A stretch of DNA of 64,000 nucleotides from Bacteroidales bacterium (GCA_017439185.1 JAFRTM010000013.1:62001-126000); one strand, 5' to 3'; shown: positions 16,332 to 26,779, counted from the first letter of the stretch. Translations and numbers: made by a program. The notes: generated by a model not told the origin, from the letters alone.

Positions 16332-16357
16332 AGTTTCTCCGATTGACAAAAAATTAG

Positions 16358-16365
16358 TATATTTG
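16358..16365 (+). promoter_or_regulatory. -7 box TATATTTG for mrdA-rodA
   Basis: TATATTTG matches TAnnTTTG and lies 60 bases before mrdA. The -33 region has only a weak match (GTTT around 16332). Confidence 0.55.
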
Positions 16366-16424
16366 CACGCAGAAAAAAAGAGCAATAAAGAGTGCGACAC
16401 ACAGCGTATCAATAGTATAGAGAG

Positions 16425-18284
16425 ATGGCAGACAAATACAAAGACAGACAAATCTATATAAAGGCACTGATAGTGCTTGTGGGATTGGTGTTTGTGGTGC
16501 GCCTGGGAGTGTTGCAGATATTCGAGACAAAGAAATACCAGACGATAGCCGAACAGCAGGCGCTGAGGAATATAACGATATATCCCGCACGAGGACTGGT
16601 ATATGACCGCAACGGGAAGCTGTTGGTGTATAACGATGTGGTTTATGACCTGATGGTGGTGCCCAAGGCGGTGAAAGAACTCGACACGGCAGATTTTTGC
16701 AGGAGTTTAGGTATAGAGCGTGAAGAATTCGAGGCGAGGATGAACAATGCCAAGAAGTGGTCGCCCTATTCCCCGTCGCCATTCATGAAGCAGATAAGCA
16801 AGAACGACTATGCCAAGTGGCAGAACGTGCTATACCGTTTTCCCGGATTCTTTGTCCAAACGAGGACATTGCGCCTGTATCCGCAGCCTATAGCGGCACA
16901 TGTGTTGGGGTATGTGGGAGAGGTTGACGAAAACGAGATGAAGAAGAACGAGAAGCTCCAGATGGGAGACTATGTCGGGAAGAGCGGGTTGGAAAAGACC
17001 TACGAAGAGGTGCTGTGCGGCAAGAAAGGACACAAGAAGGTGCATGTTGACGTGCACGGGTTGGAGACCGGGTCCTATCGCAACGGGGCATTCGATACCC
17101 TGCCGGAGGCCGGGCAGAACCTATACAGTACCATAGATGCAGATTTGCAGGCCTATGCAGAAGAGCTAATGGCCAACAAGCGAGGCTGTGTGGTGGCGAT
17201 AGAGCCTTCGACAGGAGAGGTGCTGGCTTTGGTGTCGGCTCCGAGTTACGATCCCAACCTGCTTGTCGGACGAGTGAGAGGCGAAAACTACATGAACCTG
17301 CTGCGCGACATAAGCAAGCCACTCTATAACAGGGCACTTCAGGGACAATATCCTCCGGGAAGTATATTCAAAGTGGCGCAGGCCATGATAGCGTTGGACC
17401 TCGGAGTAATAACGCCGAACAGCGGTTTCACATGCGACAAGTCGCTGGTGGGTTGCCATAACCATCCATCGGCAAGGAGCGTGCAGGAGGCCATAAAGAT
17501 GAGTTGTAACCCATACTTCTATCAAGTGTATCGGCGAATAATACAGCAAGGCAGGTACAAGAGCATATACAAAGACAGTCAATACGGACTGACGGTATGG
17601 AGAGACTATATGCTGAAATTTGGTTTCGGAAGAGCCTTGGACATAGACCTTCCGTCAGTGGCGACCGGACGGATACCTGACACCGGGTACTACAATAAGT
17701 GGTACGGCAAGGAGAAGTGGGCATTCAGTACGATCTACAGCAACTCGATAGGCCAGGGAGAGGTTGAAGTAGTGCCGTTGCAAATGGCGAACCTGGCTTG
17801 TATCGTGGCCAACCGCGGATACTACTACATCCCACATCTGGTACGATATTACGGAGAAGATTCGACCCGTGTGGAAAAATACTACGAGCGGCAAGAGACA
17901 GGCGTGGAGAAGGAATATTTTGACATCGCAGCGCGAGGGATGTACGATGTGGTCCATGGGGCGGGAGGCACAGGCCACAGGGCCGATGTGCCAGGCATAG
18001 CGGTGTGTGGAAAGACAGGAACAGCCGAGAACTACGGAAACGACCATTCGGTGTTCATATCGTTTGCCCCGATGGAAGATCCCAAGATAGCGATGGCCGT
18101 GTATGTGGAGAATGCCCAAGGAGGAGGAGGAACCTGGGCGGCGCCTATCTCGGGACTGATAATAGAAAAATATCTGAAAGGCAAGGTGGAAAGGGAGAGT
18201 GTGGAAAAGATGTACAAAGAGATAAACCCCTGTCAGAAACTACCTCTGACCCGCAGGATAAAGAAACCGAAAAAGAAAAGGTAG
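16425..18284 (+). CDS. mrdA: Penicillin-binding protein 2, peptidoglycan transpeptidase
   Basis: This 619-residue protein has one N-terminal membrane anchor (YIKALIVLVGLVFVVRLGVL), a pedestal domain and a C-terminal transpeptidase domain. The active-site motifs are all visible: SxxK in PPGSIFK (about residue 311), SxN in MSCNPYF and KTG in CGKTGTAEN. PBP2 cross-links new peptidoglycan during cell elongation together with the glycosyltransferase RodA, which is encoded six bases downstream. The usual neighbours mreBCD are not in this window; the genes ahead are lptE and DUF2723 instead. Confidence 0.96.
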   Translation: MADKYKDRQIYIKALIVLVGLVFVVRLGVLQIFETKKYQTIAEQQALRNITIYPARGLVYDRNGKLLVYNDVVYDLMVVPKAVKELDTADFCRSLGIEREEFEARMNNAKKWSPYSPSPFMKQISKNDYAKWQNVLYRFPGFFVQTRTLRLYPQPIAAHVLGYVGEVDENEMKKNEKLQMGDYVGKSGLEKTYEEVLCGKKGHKKVHVDVHGLETGSYRNGAFDTLPEAGQNLYSTIDADLQAYAEELMANKRGCVVAIEPSTGEVLALVSAPSYDPNLLVGRVRGENYMNLLRDISKPLYNRALQGQYPPGSIFKVAQAMIALDLGVITPNSGFTCDKSLVGCHNHPSARSVQEAIKMSCNPYFYQVYRRIIQQGRYKSIYKDSQYGLTVWRDYMLKFGFGRALDIDLPSVATGRIPDTGYYNKWYGKEKWAFSTIYSNSIGQGEVEVVPLQMANLACIVANRGYYYIPHLVRYYGEDSTRVEKYYERQETGVEKEYFDIAARGMYDVVHGAGGTGHRADVPGIAVCGKTGTAENYGNDHSVFISFAPMEDPKIAMAVYVENAQGGGGTWAAPISGLIIEKYLKGKVERESVEKMYKEINPCQKLPLTRRIKKPKKKR

Positions 18285-18290
18285 AAAACT

Positions 18291-19538
18291 ATGCGCATAA
18301 AGATAGACTGGTTGGCACTGACATTATTTATCGTCCTCACCTTGGCAGGATGGTTGAATATTTATGCCGCCTGCTATAGTGATGCCCATGCGCAGGTGTT
18401 CGACTTTTCAATGCAACAAGGAAAACAGATCATTTGGATTGGGATCGCTGCGCTGGTGGCGTTGGTAACCGCATTCCTCTCTCCACGGATATGGTCCAAT
18501 CTCTCGTATGTGATATATGGAGTGGGTATCGTACTGCTCTTGATAGTGTTGCTATTGGCGAGAACCGTTAATGGAGGAAGAAGTTGGATAGACCTTGGAC
18601 CATTCAAGTTTCAGCCCTCCGAGTTCGCCAAATTGGCGACAGCCCTGGCAGTTGCAAAATATGTGGGAAGTCTTGACTTCAGCATAAAGAAGCCTAAATG
18701 TTGGTTCATAGTAGGCGCTCTGATATTTGTGCCGGCAGGATTGGTGCTGCTGCAACACGACACGGGGTCGGCACTTGTGTTCTCTGCATTTTTGATACCC
18801 TTGTTTCGCGAAGGGTTGAGTAAGCGTATCCCGTTGCTGATAGCCCTTGCTGTAGCCTTGTTTGTATTAGCCCTTGTGATAAACAAGTGGCTGCTGCTGG
18901 GTATAGTATTGGCGATAATATTAGGATACTTGTTTATATGGCTTAGTCGCCGAAGCAAAAAGACATATATCAAAGCCGCAGTCTTTTACGCCTGCTGCTG
19001 CATATTCGTCATGGGCGTCGATTTCGCCTACCAGCACGTGTTGGAGTCGCACCAACGGGAAAGGATAGAAGTGCTGCTCGGCAAGAGCACCGACCTGCGT
19101 GGTAGCGGATACAACCAGAACCAGGCAAAGATAGCGATAGGTTCAGGCGGATGGAAAGGCAAAGGTCCGTTACATGGCACAATAACCAAAGCCCATTTTG
19201 TTCCCGAACAGGAGACGGACTTCATCTTTTGCACAGTAGGCGAGGAGTGGGGTTTCATAGGATGTGTCTTGGTTGTCGGCCTGTATGTTCTGATGATAGT
19301 GAGGCTGGTGACGCTTGCCGAGAGGCAACGTAGTACATACTCAAGGTTCTACGGCTATTCTGTCGCCTCAATCCTTTTCATCCATTTCCTGGTAAACGTC
19401 GGGATGGTGCTTGGCATTATGCCTGTCATAGGAATTCCGTTGCCATTTTTCTCCTATGGCGGCAGCTCGTTATTGGCATTTACCCTCCTTCTCTTTATAT
19501 TTTTACGGCAGGACGCCGACCGCACACAATTGATATAG
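18291..19538 (+). CDS. rodA: Peptidoglycan glycosyltransferase RodA
   Basis: This 415-residue SEDS-family protein has about ten membrane segments. Conserved family features are visible: GGRSWIDLGPFKFQPSEFAKLA, LLQHDTGSALVF, NQAKIAIGSGGWKGKGPLHG, FVPEQETDFIFCTVGEEWGF and PFFSYGGSS near the C-terminus. RodA polymerises lipid II into glycan strands in the elongasome, paired with PBP2 encoded just upstream. Length and motifs are normal. Confidence 0.96.
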   Translation: MRIKIDWLALTLFIVLTLAGWLNIYAACYSDAHAQVFDFSMQQGKQIIWIGIAALVALVTAFLSPRIWSNLSYVIYGVGIVLLLIVLLLARTVNGGRSWIDLGPFKFQPSEFAKLATALAVAKYVGSLDFSIKKPKCWFIVGALIFVPAGLVLLQHDTGSALVFSAFLIPLFREGLSKRIPLLIALAVALFVLALVINKWLLLGIVLAIILGYLFIWLSRRSKKTYIKAAVFYACCCIFVMGVDFAYQHVLESHQRERIEVLLGKSTDLRGSGYNQNQAKIAIGSGGWKGKGPLHGTITKAHFVPEQETDFIFCTVGEEWGFIGCVLVVGLYVLMIVRLVTLAERQRSTYSRFYGYSVASILFIHFLVNVGMVLGIMPVIGIPLPFFSYGGSSLLAFTLLLFIFLRQDADRTQLI

Positions 19539-19554
19539 AAAACTAGTTTGAAAT

Positions 19555-20781
19555 ATGGCAAAACAAAAACAAGATAACGTATATTGCTCTTTCTGTGGCC
19601 GACCCACATCTGAGGCTGGACCTTTGGTAAGCGGGTTGCACGCAGACATCTGTAAAGAATGTGCAGAGCAAGTAATGGAGATATATAGGGAGCACTACCC
19701 CTCGTCAAGAGAGCAGGGAAAATTCGCCACAGACGGCCCGATTCCTACTCCCCAACAGATAAAAGACCATCTGGATCAATACGTTATAGGGCAAGAGGAA
19801 GCCAAGCGGGTTCTGGCTGTTGCCGTGTACAACCACTATAAGCGCCTTGCCTATACCGCCAGCCATAAGAAGAACGACAATGATGTAGAGATAGAGAAAA
19901 GCAATATCATACTGATAGGAGAGACAGGAACAGGCAAAACCTTGTTGGCGCGGACCATAGCCAAGATGTTGGAAGTGCCGTTTGCCATTGCCGATGCCAC
20001 CACGCTAACCGAGGCGGGTTATGTTGGCGATGATGTAGAGAATGTGCTTGTGAGGCTGTTGCAGGCTTGCGACTATGATGTGGCAGCGGCAGAAAGAGGA
20101 ATAGTGTTCATCGATGAAATAGACAAGATAGCGCGGAAGTCGGAAAATACCTCCATAACGCGTGACGTGAGTGGAGAAGGCGTACAGCAGGCGATGCTCA
20201 AACTGTTAGAGGGAGCAATAGTCACGGTGCCACCTCAGGGAGGTAGGAAACATCCCGAGCAGAAACTCATATCGATAGACACTCGCAATATCCTTTTCCT
20301 CTGCGGTGGTGCTTTCGACGGGATTGAACGACACATTGCCTCCCGTCTGAAGACCGGAGCCATAGGGTACCGCCAGGCAGACAATCCAGTCAACGAACTT
20401 GACAAAGACGATATGCTGCAATATGCAGAACCGGACGACTTGAAGCATTTCGGACTAATTCCCGAATTGATAGGCCGTTTCCCAATGATAACGCATCTGC
20501 ATCCGCTTACCCCTGAAGCATTGCGCCGAATACTTACAGAACCCAGAAATGCCCTTGTAAAACAGTATCAAGAACTGTTCCGTATGGACGAGGTGGAGTT
20601 GACATTTGACTCCACGGCCCTAGACAGTATAGTGCAATATGCGCTTAAACGTCATCTGGGAGCACGCGGACTGCGAGCCATTATGGAGAACCTGCTCAGC
20701 TCCATAATGTTCGACTTGCCCAACAGAAAAGGGACAAAAGTACGGATAACAAAGCACTTTGTAGAAGAACACCTCAACTAA
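19555..20781 (+). CDS. clpX: ATP-dependent Clp protease ATP-binding subunit ClpX
   Basis: This 408-residue AAA+ unfoldase begins with a four-cysteine zinc finger (CSFCGRP, then CKECAEQ), followed by Walker A GETGTGKT, the pore loop GYVGDD, Walker [12 protein letters not shown] and the substrate-binding RKHPEQK region. ClpX unfolds tagged proteins and feeds them to ClpP; clpP is not in this window. It sits 16 bases after rodA and eight before queD. Length and motifs are normal. Confidence 0.97.
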   Translation: MAKQKQDNVYCSFCGRPTSEAGPLVSGLHADICKECAEQVMEIYREHYPSSREQGKFATDGPIPTPQQIKDHLDQYVIGQEEAKRVLAVAVYNHYKRLAYTASHKKNDNDVEIEKSNIILIGETGTGKTLLARTIAKMLEVPFAIADATTLTEAGYVGDDVENVLVRLLQACDYDVAAAERGIVFIDEIDKIARKSENTSITRDVSGEGVQQAMLKLLEGAIVTVPPQGGRKHPEQKLISIDTRNILFLCGGAFDGIERHIASRLKTGAIGYRQADNPVNELDKDDMLQYAEPDDLKHFGLIPELIGRFPMITHLHPLTPEALRRILTEPRNALVKQYQELFRMDEVELTFDSTALDSIVQYALKRHLGARGLRAIMENLLSSIMFDLPNRKGTKVRITKHFVEEHLN

Positions 20782-20788
20782 AGAGAAT

Positions 20789-21208
20789 ATGCTTACGCTT
20801 ACAAAACATTTCACGTTACATTTCGCCCACGCCCTTACCAACTATAACGGCCCTTGCCAACATCTGCATGGGCACACCTATCACTTAGCGGTAACAGTGT
20901 GTGCAAGCGACATTTCTCAAGAGGCAAGCGAGGATTACATTATGGATTTCCATAATCTCAAGCAGCTTGTGGAGGATGCAGTGGTCAATAAATTTGACCA
21001 TTCCGTAGTGCTTTCTACTCATAACCCGTTGGCAAAGACACTTGGCGGAGAAGCGAATGCCGTGATCATGGAAAAAGAGCCCACGACGGAAAATCTCCTG
21101 CGCTACTTTGCACAATTGGTTGCCGACAGATTGCCGCAAAATGTGAAGCTACGAAGCGTAAAATTGGGAGAAAGTCCTACCTCGGAAGCTGAATTGATAT
21201 TGGATTAA
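20789..21208 (+). CDS. queD: 6-carboxytetrahydropterin synthase QueD
   Basis: This 139-residue protein carries the zinc and catalytic motifs of the 6-pyruvoyl-tetrahydropterin synthase fold: HFAHAL and CQHLHGHTY, with the Cys four positions before the first His of HGH, and a C-terminal LGESPTSEAEL with the substrate-binding Glu. QueD converts dihydroneopterin triphosphate to 6-carboxytetrahydropterin in queuosine biosynthesis. No other queuosine gene is nearby. It is separated from clpX by seven bases, so the two are probably cotranscribed. Confidence 0.9.
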   Translation: MLTLTKHFTLHFAHALTNYNGPCQHLHGHTYHLAVTVCASDISQEASEDYIMDFHNLKQLVEDAVVNKFDHSVVLSTHNPLAKTLGGEANAVIMEKEPTTENLLRYFAQLVADRLPQNVKLRSVKLGESPTSEAELILD

Positions 21209-21248
21209 ATGTTGAATTATAAGACATTACATATTTTAACAAAAAATA

Positions 21249-21281
21249 TTTGGCAAAACTGATTAAATTCTTGTATATTTG
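21249..21281 (+). promoter_or_regulatory. recA promoter
   Basis: TTTG (21249-21252), 21 bases, then TATATTTG (21274-21281), 45 bases before the recA start. I saw no obvious palindromic LexA-type operator over it. Confidence 0.75.
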
Positions 21282-21326
21282 TAAATTGTAACTCATAAGC
21301 AAATAATAACATAAAATATTGAAAAT

Positions 21327-22355
21327 ATGGCAAAAGAAACAACAGATGCTGCTGCAGCAAGACTTGAAAAATTGAAAATACTGCAGTCCACAATGGACAA
21401 GATTGAGAAAAGCTACGGTAAAGGAGCCATAATGAAATTGGGAGACCGTCCCGATGAGAGTCTTGAGGTGATACCTACAGGAAGTATAAGTTTGGATAAT
21501 GCTCTTGGTGTGGGAGGACTGCCTAAAGGCCGTGTAATAGAGATTTACGGACCCGAGTCAAGCGGTAAAACAACCCTCGCAATTCATGTGATAGCAGAAT
21601 GTCAGAAGCAAGGCGGCATCGCTGCATTTATTGATGCTGAACACGCATTCGACAGCTTCTATGCAAAGAAACTTGGCGTAAACATCGACGAGCTCCTCAT
21701 CTCCCAGCCCGACAATGGTGAGCAGGCCCTTGAAATCGCCGATAACCTCATCCGTTCGGGTGCAATTGACGTAATAGTGATAGACTCGGTGGCGGCATTG
21801 ACCCCCAAGGCCGAAATCGATGGCGAGATGGGCGATAGTAAGATGGGATTGCAAGCCCGACTGATGAGTCAGGCTATGCGTAAGCTGACCGCCACGATAA
21901 GCAAGACTGGCTGCTGCTGCATATTTATCAACCAGCTGAGGGAAAAACTTGGCGTAATGTTCGGCAACCCCGAAACCACTACGGGTGGTAATGCATTGAA
22001 ATTCTATGCTTCGGTGCGCATTGACATCCGTCGCATACAGGCCATAAAAGATGGCGACCAGAACATAGGAAACCGGGTGAAGGTGAAGATTGTGAAGAAC
22101 AAGGTGGCTCCTCCGTTCCGTGTGTGCGAGTTCGACTTGATGTTCGGCGAGGGAATCTCCAAGCTTGGCGAGATAATAGACCTAGGAGTTGAGTATAATG
22201 TCTTGAAGAAAAGTGGTTCGTGGTTCAGTTATGGCGAAAGCAAGCTGGCACAGGGTCGTGAAGCCCTGAAGCAACTGCTCAAAGACAACGAAGAGCTGTG
22301 CGACGAGATTGAGGCCAAAGTGCGTGAGACTATGAAGAACGCACCACAGGAGTAG
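21327..22355 (+). CDS. recA: Recombinase RecA
   Basis: This 342-residue protein, normal in length, has Walker A GPESSGKT, the [14 protein letters not shown] substrate loop, EHAFD, Walker [21 protein letters not shown] and loop L2 ([20 protein letters not shown]). RecA forms filaments on single-stranded DNA for homologous recombination and the damage response. It has its own promoter and is followed by an outer-membrane protein gene after 34 bases. No intein or split is present. Confidence 0.98.
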   Translation: MAKETTDAAAARLEKLKILQSTMDKIEKSYGKGAIMKLGDRPDESLEVIPTGSISLDNALGVGGLPKGRVIEIYGPESSGKTTLAIHVIAECQKQGGIAAFIDAEHAFDSFYAKKLGVNIDELLISQPDNGEQALEIADNLIRSGAIDVIVIDSVAALTPKAEIDGEMGDSKMGLQARLMSQAMRKLTATISKTGCCCIFINQLREKLGVMFGNPETTTGGNALKFYASVRIDIRRIQAIKDGDQNIGNRVKVKIVKNKVAPPFRVCEFDLMFGEGISKLGEIIDLGVEYNVLKKSGSWFSYGESKLAQGREALKQLLKDNEELCDEIEAKVRETMKNAPQE

Positions 22356-22389
22356 ACTCCTATCCATAGGACAATTAAACATTAAAAAT

Positions 22390-23010
22390 ATGAAGAAGAT
22401 AATCGTTACACTCATCGCCCTGACATTTTCCATCGTGGCGATAGCCCAGTCGGAAATTGACACCGTCGCGCCCGTAGAAGAGGTGATAGAGGAACAGGTA
22501 GAAGAAGTGTCGGTCGATGCCGTTGCTGTAGAGGAAGTGGGAGAAGGAAACAATACTCCACGGGAAGAACCGATACGCAAGCTCAGCCGCCGACAGGAGA
22601 TGAAGTATTTCGGACACGACTTTTCCCGTTGGTTTTGCGAGGTACAATACTTATATGGGCGTCAAGATGTTGCCATAGGTTTGAACCTCACCTTTTTGCC
22701 TGAGACGTGGGGAGGTTACATTTCCGGATATTATGGAGTAAATGCCAATTGGTTTATGCTCGGTGCGGTCCATCGTTTCTCGAGCATCCATAACCGGTTG
22801 GATTTCCAGGTATATGCAGGACTTGCTTTTGGATACGGCTGCGGTGCCGAGGCGGGTATCCGTCTCAGCGTGGCAAATCCTCGCAAACGCTGCAAGTTTA
22901 GTTGGCTGAGTGTTTCGATGGGTGGAGTGGTCACCAACGACGGGTCGTTCGTCACCTGCGGACTCAGTCTGCCTTTTGGAGTACCTACGGCCGCATTGGT
23001 CTTGTGGTAG
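22390..23010 (+). CDS. Small outer-membrane beta-barrel-like protein
   Basis: This 206-residue protein has a signal peptide ending AIAQS. An acidic, Val/Glu-rich segment follows (about 22-55: EEVIEEQVEEVSVD), then a region of alternating aromatic and small residues typical of a beta-barrel (WGGYISGYYGVNANWFMLGAVHRF, LAFGYGCGAEAGIRLSV, LSVSMGGVVTNDGSFVTCGLSLPF). It ends in an aromatic residue (VLW), as outer-membrane barrels often do. I do not recognise a named family. It lies between recA and rsh. Confidence 0.7.
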   Translation: MKKIIVTLIALTFSIVAIAQSEIDTVAPVEEVIEEQVEEVSVDAVAVEEVGEGNNTPREEPIRKLSRRQEMKYFGHDFSRWFCEVQYLYGRQDVAIGLNLTFLPETWGGYISGYYGVNANWFMLGAVHRFSSIHNRLDFQVYAGLAFGYGCGAEAGIRLSVANPRKRCKFSWLSVSMGGVVTNDGSFVTCGLSLPFGVPTAALVLW

Positions 23011-23036
23011 AAAGCTTAATGTAAAACGACTGAGCT

Positions 23037-25310
23037 ATGTATGTCATTGACGAGGAACGGGAAGAGCGTGAGATAGGGCAGAAGTATGAGGAATTGATGG
23101 CGGCTTGCCGCGAAGTCAAACAACTCACACCTCAGGAAGAGGAAGATATCTTGCGGGCGTTCACTGTGGCAAAGAAGGCCCACAGTGGAACTCGCCGCAA
23201 ATCGGGTGAGCCTTATATCTTCCACCCTTTGGCAGTGGCGACCATAGCTGTGAAAGAGGTGGGACTTGGTCCGGTGGCAGTGATTTGTGCCTTGTTGCAC
23301 GACGTGGTGGAAGACACGGAGGTCACTATCGACAATATCAGAATACTCTTTGGCGACAGGGTCGCCACTATCGTGGACGGCGTTACCAAGATTGAGGATG
23401 TGATAGAACTCCATCAGAGTGAGTCGAAACAAGCCGAAAACTACCGTAAGATCCTCCTGTCTATGTGTGGCGATGTCTACGTCATATTCTTAAAACTATG
23501 TGACCGTCTCCACAATATGAGAACTCTCGACTCGATGAAAGACACCAAGAAACTTGCCATATCGAGCGAGACTCAATTTATCTATATTCCATTGGCTCAC
23601 CGGCTCGGACTCTACAATATCAAGACCGAGCTTGAGGAGCTGGTGATGAAGTACACCAACCCCGACGAATATGCTGCCATAGAAGCTGAACTTGCCCGTA
23701 AGGCAGGCTCTGAACAGAAAATCCGGGAGTGCTTCACTATTCCTATTTGCCAATATCTCGATGCCGCCGGCATCCATTATACTATCGTGTCGCGTATCAA
23801 ATCGGTTTATTCGTGTTGGAAGAAGATGCAGAAGAAGGGCATTCCGTTCAACGAGATATACGACCTTTACGCGATGCGCATCATTCTTGATGTGGAACGC
23901 GACGAGGGAATGTCCGACGCCGAATTCCGCGACAAGGAGTCGGCCGAATGTTTCAGGGTCTATTCTATTATAAATAGCCATTATGTCTCTAAGCCCGACC
24001 GTATGAGGGACTGGATCCACCACCCCAAAACCAATGGCTATGAGTCGCTCCACGGCACGTTCTCTACTACGGCAGAGCAGTGGGTGGAGGTCCAAATTCG
24101 TACCAGGCGGATGGACAACATAGCGGAGAAGGGTATGGCGGCTCATTTTCTGTATAAAGAGGCCCACCCCGACGAGCGCATTGAGAACAACCCGGTGGAA
24201 GAGTGGCTGCAAAGCATCCGCAGCACTTTCGAGAACACGGAAAAAAGTGCTATCGACCAGGTTCAGGAGTTCAAAGAGTCGCTATATACCAATGAGATAT
24301 ACGTCTTTACGCCCAAAGGGACCGTTGTGAAGTTGCCTTCCCATTCCACAGTTCTTGACTTCGCTTTTGCAATACATACCGACATCGGTATCCATTGCAT
24401 TGGTGCCAAGGTCAACACCAAGGTGGTCCCTGTCGGGTTTGTGCTTCACAGCGGCCAGCAAGTGCAGGTCCTGACGTCTAAGAAATCGTTTCCTCAGGCT
24501 GATTGGCTAAGCATCGCGCATACCTCGCACGCCAAAGAAAGAATCAAAGACTTCCTCCACGAGCAGAAGAAGCGCTACCACGACAAAGGCGAGGAGAAAC
24601 TCCAAGCCATAGCCAATATGCTGGGCCTTAGAAATAATCCTGACACTTGGGCGCAGCTTAAGCGTTATTTCGACATTGCCAGCGATGTGGAGCTGTATTA
24701 TCAGATTGCTTCCGGCGCAATCGACGAGCAGGACATTGCCAAGTGTTTTGGCAAAGCCCGTATTGAGCCTAATATGATGTTCCTCGGTCCCTACAAGGAA
24801 CTCTTTGAGCATTCTGATGTAAATGAGAACAGCGGCGCCGTGGTCACTAACACCCAAGCCGATTTGTCCCATTCGTTCATTCTCGACCACGAGTACGAGC
24901 AGTTCACTGCCGAACCGGCCTCCTGCTGTAAGCCGGTACAAGGGGACACCGTGGTGGGTATCGTCTCGGGGAGCAAAATCAAGGTTCACCGCACCAACTG
25001 CAAGGTGGCTATGGACGAGATGGCAAGCCACGAAAACCATATCGTTAGGGCTAAGTGGCGTCAGGGCGAGAAGGTCACTTTCCTTTCGGGTCTCACGCTC
25101 ACTGCCATCGACCGTCGTGGACTCCTGCAGGACCTCACTCGCGTGGTGAGCGAGGAGATGGATCTCAATATGCGCGCCATCACCCTCGAGGCTTCCGAAG
25201 GAATTGTTCACGGAATCATAATGTTATATGTCAATAATTTGGATGGACTCCATCGCTTGATAGAAAAAATCCAAAGCATCGATGGCGTCGAGGACACTCG
25301 CCGCATGTAA
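23037..25310 (+). CDS. rsh: Bifunctional (p)ppGpp synthetase/hydrolase, RelA/SpoT homolog
   Basis: This 757-residue Rsh protein has, in order: an HD hydrolase domain with intact motif LLHDVVEDTEV (about residues 85-100), the synthetase domain (YDLYAMRIILD, GYESLHGTF, EVQIRTRRMDNIAEKGMAAH), a TGS domain (YVFTPKGTVVKLP, about 420), a zinc-finger-like middle (CCKPVQGDTVVG, HRTNC) and a C-terminal ACT domain (LTAIDRRGLLQDLTRVVSE). With both catalytic domains intact it should make and destroy the alarmone (p)ppGpp. The mazG start is four bases after its stop. Confidence 0.95.
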   Translation: MYVIDEEREEREIGQKYEELMAACREVKQLTPQEEEDILRAFTVAKKAHSGTRRKSGEPYIFHPLAVATIAVKEVGLGPVAVICALLHDVVEDTEVTIDNIRILFGDRVATIVDGVTKIEDVIELHQSESKQAENYRKILLSMCGDVYVIFLKLCDRLHNMRTLDSMKDTKKLAISSETQFIYIPLAHRLGLYNIKTELEELVMKYTNPDEYAAIEAELARKAGSEQKIRECFTIPICQYLDAAGIHYTIVSRIKSVYSCWKKMQKKGIPFNEIYDLYAMRIILDVERDEGMSDAEFRDKESAECFRVYSIINSHYVSKPDRMRDWIHHPKTNGYESLHGTFSTTAEQWVEVQIRTRRMDNIAEKGMAAHFLYKEAHPDERIENNPVEEWLQSIRSTFENTEKSAIDQVQEFKESLYTNEIYVFTPKGTVVKLPSHSTVLDFAFAIHTDIGIHCIGAKVNTKVVPVGFVLHSGQQVQVLTSKKSFPQADWLSIAHTSHAKERIKDFLHEQKKRYHDKGEEKLQAIANMLGLRNNPDTWAQLKRYFDIASDVELYYQIASGAIDEQDIAKCFGKARIEPNMMFLGPYKELFEHSDVNENSGAVVTNTQADLSHSFILDHEYEQFTAEPASCCKPVQGDTVVGIVSGSKIKVHRTNCKVAMDEMASHENHIVRAKWRQGEKVTFLSGLTLTAIDRRGLLQDLTRVVSEEMDLNMRAITLEASEGIVHGIIMLYVNNLDGLHRLIEKIQSIDGVEDTRRM

Positions 25311-25314
25311 TCCT

Positions 25315-26064
25315 ATGGACCAACAGACTCTTGATTCGTTCACCCGCCTCAGCGATATTCTCGACCGCCTGCGCAAGGAGTGTCCGTGGGACAGGGTGCA
25401 GACCATCAGCAGTCTCCGCTATCTCACCATTGAAGAGGTGTTTGAACTGAGCGAGGCTATCATTGCCTTACAGTCGGCTTCCGATACAAAAAGCTCTTCG
25501 CAAGAAGTGCGCAAGGAGCTGGGCGACTTGATTATGCACATCCTCTTCTATGCCAAGATTGCCGAAGACGAGGGCCTTTTCTCGCTTGCTAATGTCTTGG
25601 ACGGAATCTCCGACAAGTTGGTCAGCCGCCATCCTCATATCTATGGTAATGGAGTAGCTGAGCCATGGGAAAAGGTGAAAATGCGTGAAGGACGTAAGTC
25701 GGTTCTCGAAGGGGTTCCGGCTTCGTTGCCGTCGCTCAACAAGGCTGTAAGGGTACAAGAAAAGGTGGCAGGTGCTGGATTTGATTACGACAATGAGTCG
25801 CAGGCGTTTGAGAAAGTCAAAGAGGAATACCACGAATTCCTGGAAAGTAATAGTGAAGAGGAGTTTGGCGATTTGTTGTTCGCCATCGTCAAGTGGGGCG
25901 CCATGCGTGGGGTCAATGCCGACAATGCCTTGTCTCTCGCCAACCGCAAATTCGCCGTTCGTTTCCGTTGGATGGAGCAACATTCTCCAGCTCCTCTCTC
26001 CTCGCTGTCTCATGACGACCTCCTGAATCTCTGGCAGGAGGCCAAGGCCAACACTCCTACTTGA
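25315..26064 (+). CDS. mazG: Nucleoside triphosphate pyrophosphohydrolase MazG
   Basis: The start at 25315 gives MDQQTLDSFTRLSDILDRLR, the usual N-terminus; the frame extends 11 codons further upstream into rsh. The 249-residue protein has two MazG domains, each with an EExxE and ExxD pattern: PWDRVQTISSLRYLTIEE with ELGDLIMHILF, then KEEYHEFLE with EEFGDLLFAIVKWG. MazG hydrolyses nucleoside triphosphates to monophosphates and can lower (p)ppGpp levels in other bacteria; being next to rsh fits that role, which is inference here. Its 3' end overlaps the convergent birA gene by eight bases. Confidence 0.94.
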   Translation: MDQQTLDSFTRLSDILDRLRKECPWDRVQTISSLRYLTIEEVFELSEAIIALQSASDTKSSSQEVRKELGDLIMHILFYAKIAEDEGLFSLANVLDGISDKLVSRHPHIYGNGVAEPWEKVKMREGRKSVLEGVPASLPSLNKAVRVQEKVAGAGFDYDNESQAFEKVKEEYHEFLESNSEEEFGDLLFAIVKWGAMRGVNADNALSLANRKFAVRFRWMEQHSPAPLSSLSHDDLLNLWQEAKANTPT

Positions 26065-26779
26065 GTAAAAGTTCGATCTCTTTCATAGCACACTCTATGT
26101 GCTCTCCCTTATCGGTGACAAGCTGCAGATGACCGAATTGGTTTACCCCTTCTATGGTTGCCCCGATTTCTTCTCCCCGGTATAGGTAGATGGCTCTCTT
26201 CCCAAGGTTCAGAAGCCGGGCAATATAGTCGTCATCTATAGTTTCCGGAGTTTTGTGCAGTTGGTCGTATCTATGTGATATTGCTCCTACAATCTCCTCC
26301 AAACTTTGCCGCAAATCATATTCTTTGCCGGTCAGCTGGCTGAGTGAGACGGCGGCAGACAATTCTTTGGGGAATAGTGACTGGTTGATATTCAGTCCTA
26401 TGCCACAAATCGCCGATTCGTAGGTGGTGGCTATCCTGTTCTCGGTCAGTATGCCGCAAATTTTACGCCTCCCGACATATATGTCGTTTGGCCACTTGAT
26501 GGTAGCCTCTACCCCTTTCCGCTGCAGCCAGTCGCTCACTCCCAGCGCCAAGGTCTTTGTCAGTCGGTATTGGTCGCCGGCCGACAAAAAGACAGGATGC
26601 AAAACTATGCTGAATGTTAGGTTCTTGCCTTGTTCTGACTCCCATTTGTTCCCTCGCTGGCCTATGCCTGCCGTCTGTTCATGGGCCCAGATAACTGTAA
26701 ACTCCTCGACTTTTCCTAAGTCGAGGAGTCCACAATAGATATTGGTCGACTCTAAGGTCTCAAACTCTCTTATTTCCAC
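26057..26779 (-). CDS. birA: Biotin--[acetyl-CoA-carboxylase] ligase
   Basis: This 240-residue protein has only the ligase domain and no N-terminal helix-turn-helix, so it should biotinylate the carboxyl carrier protein but not repress biotin genes. Visible motifs are LESTN near the start, EQTAGIGQRGNKWES (nucleotide and biotin loop), IKWPNDIYVGRRKICGILTE (catalytic Lys region) and GIGLNINQ. It is the third gene of a pyrH-frr-birA unit, 21 bases after frr. Confidence 0.94.
   Translation of the reverse strand: MEIREFETLESTNIYCGLLDLGKVEEFTVIWAHEQTAGIGQRGNKWESEQGKNLTFSIVLHPVFLSAGDQYRLTKTLALGVSDWLQRKGVEATIKWPNDIYVGRRKICGILTENRIATTYESAICGIGLNINQSLFPKELSAAVSLSQLTGKEYDLRQSLEEIVGAISHRYDQLHKTPETIDDDYIARLLNLGKRAIYLYRGEEIGATIEGVNQFGHLQLVTDKGEHIECAMKEIELLLK

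Noticed and set aside
21200-21330. LexA/SOS operator at recA
   Set aside because: No convincing palindrome of a known SOS-box type was seen; only the vegetative promoter is supported.
22345-22375. CCTATCCATAGG after recA as a terminator
   Set aside because: The loop would be only two bases and no T-run follows.
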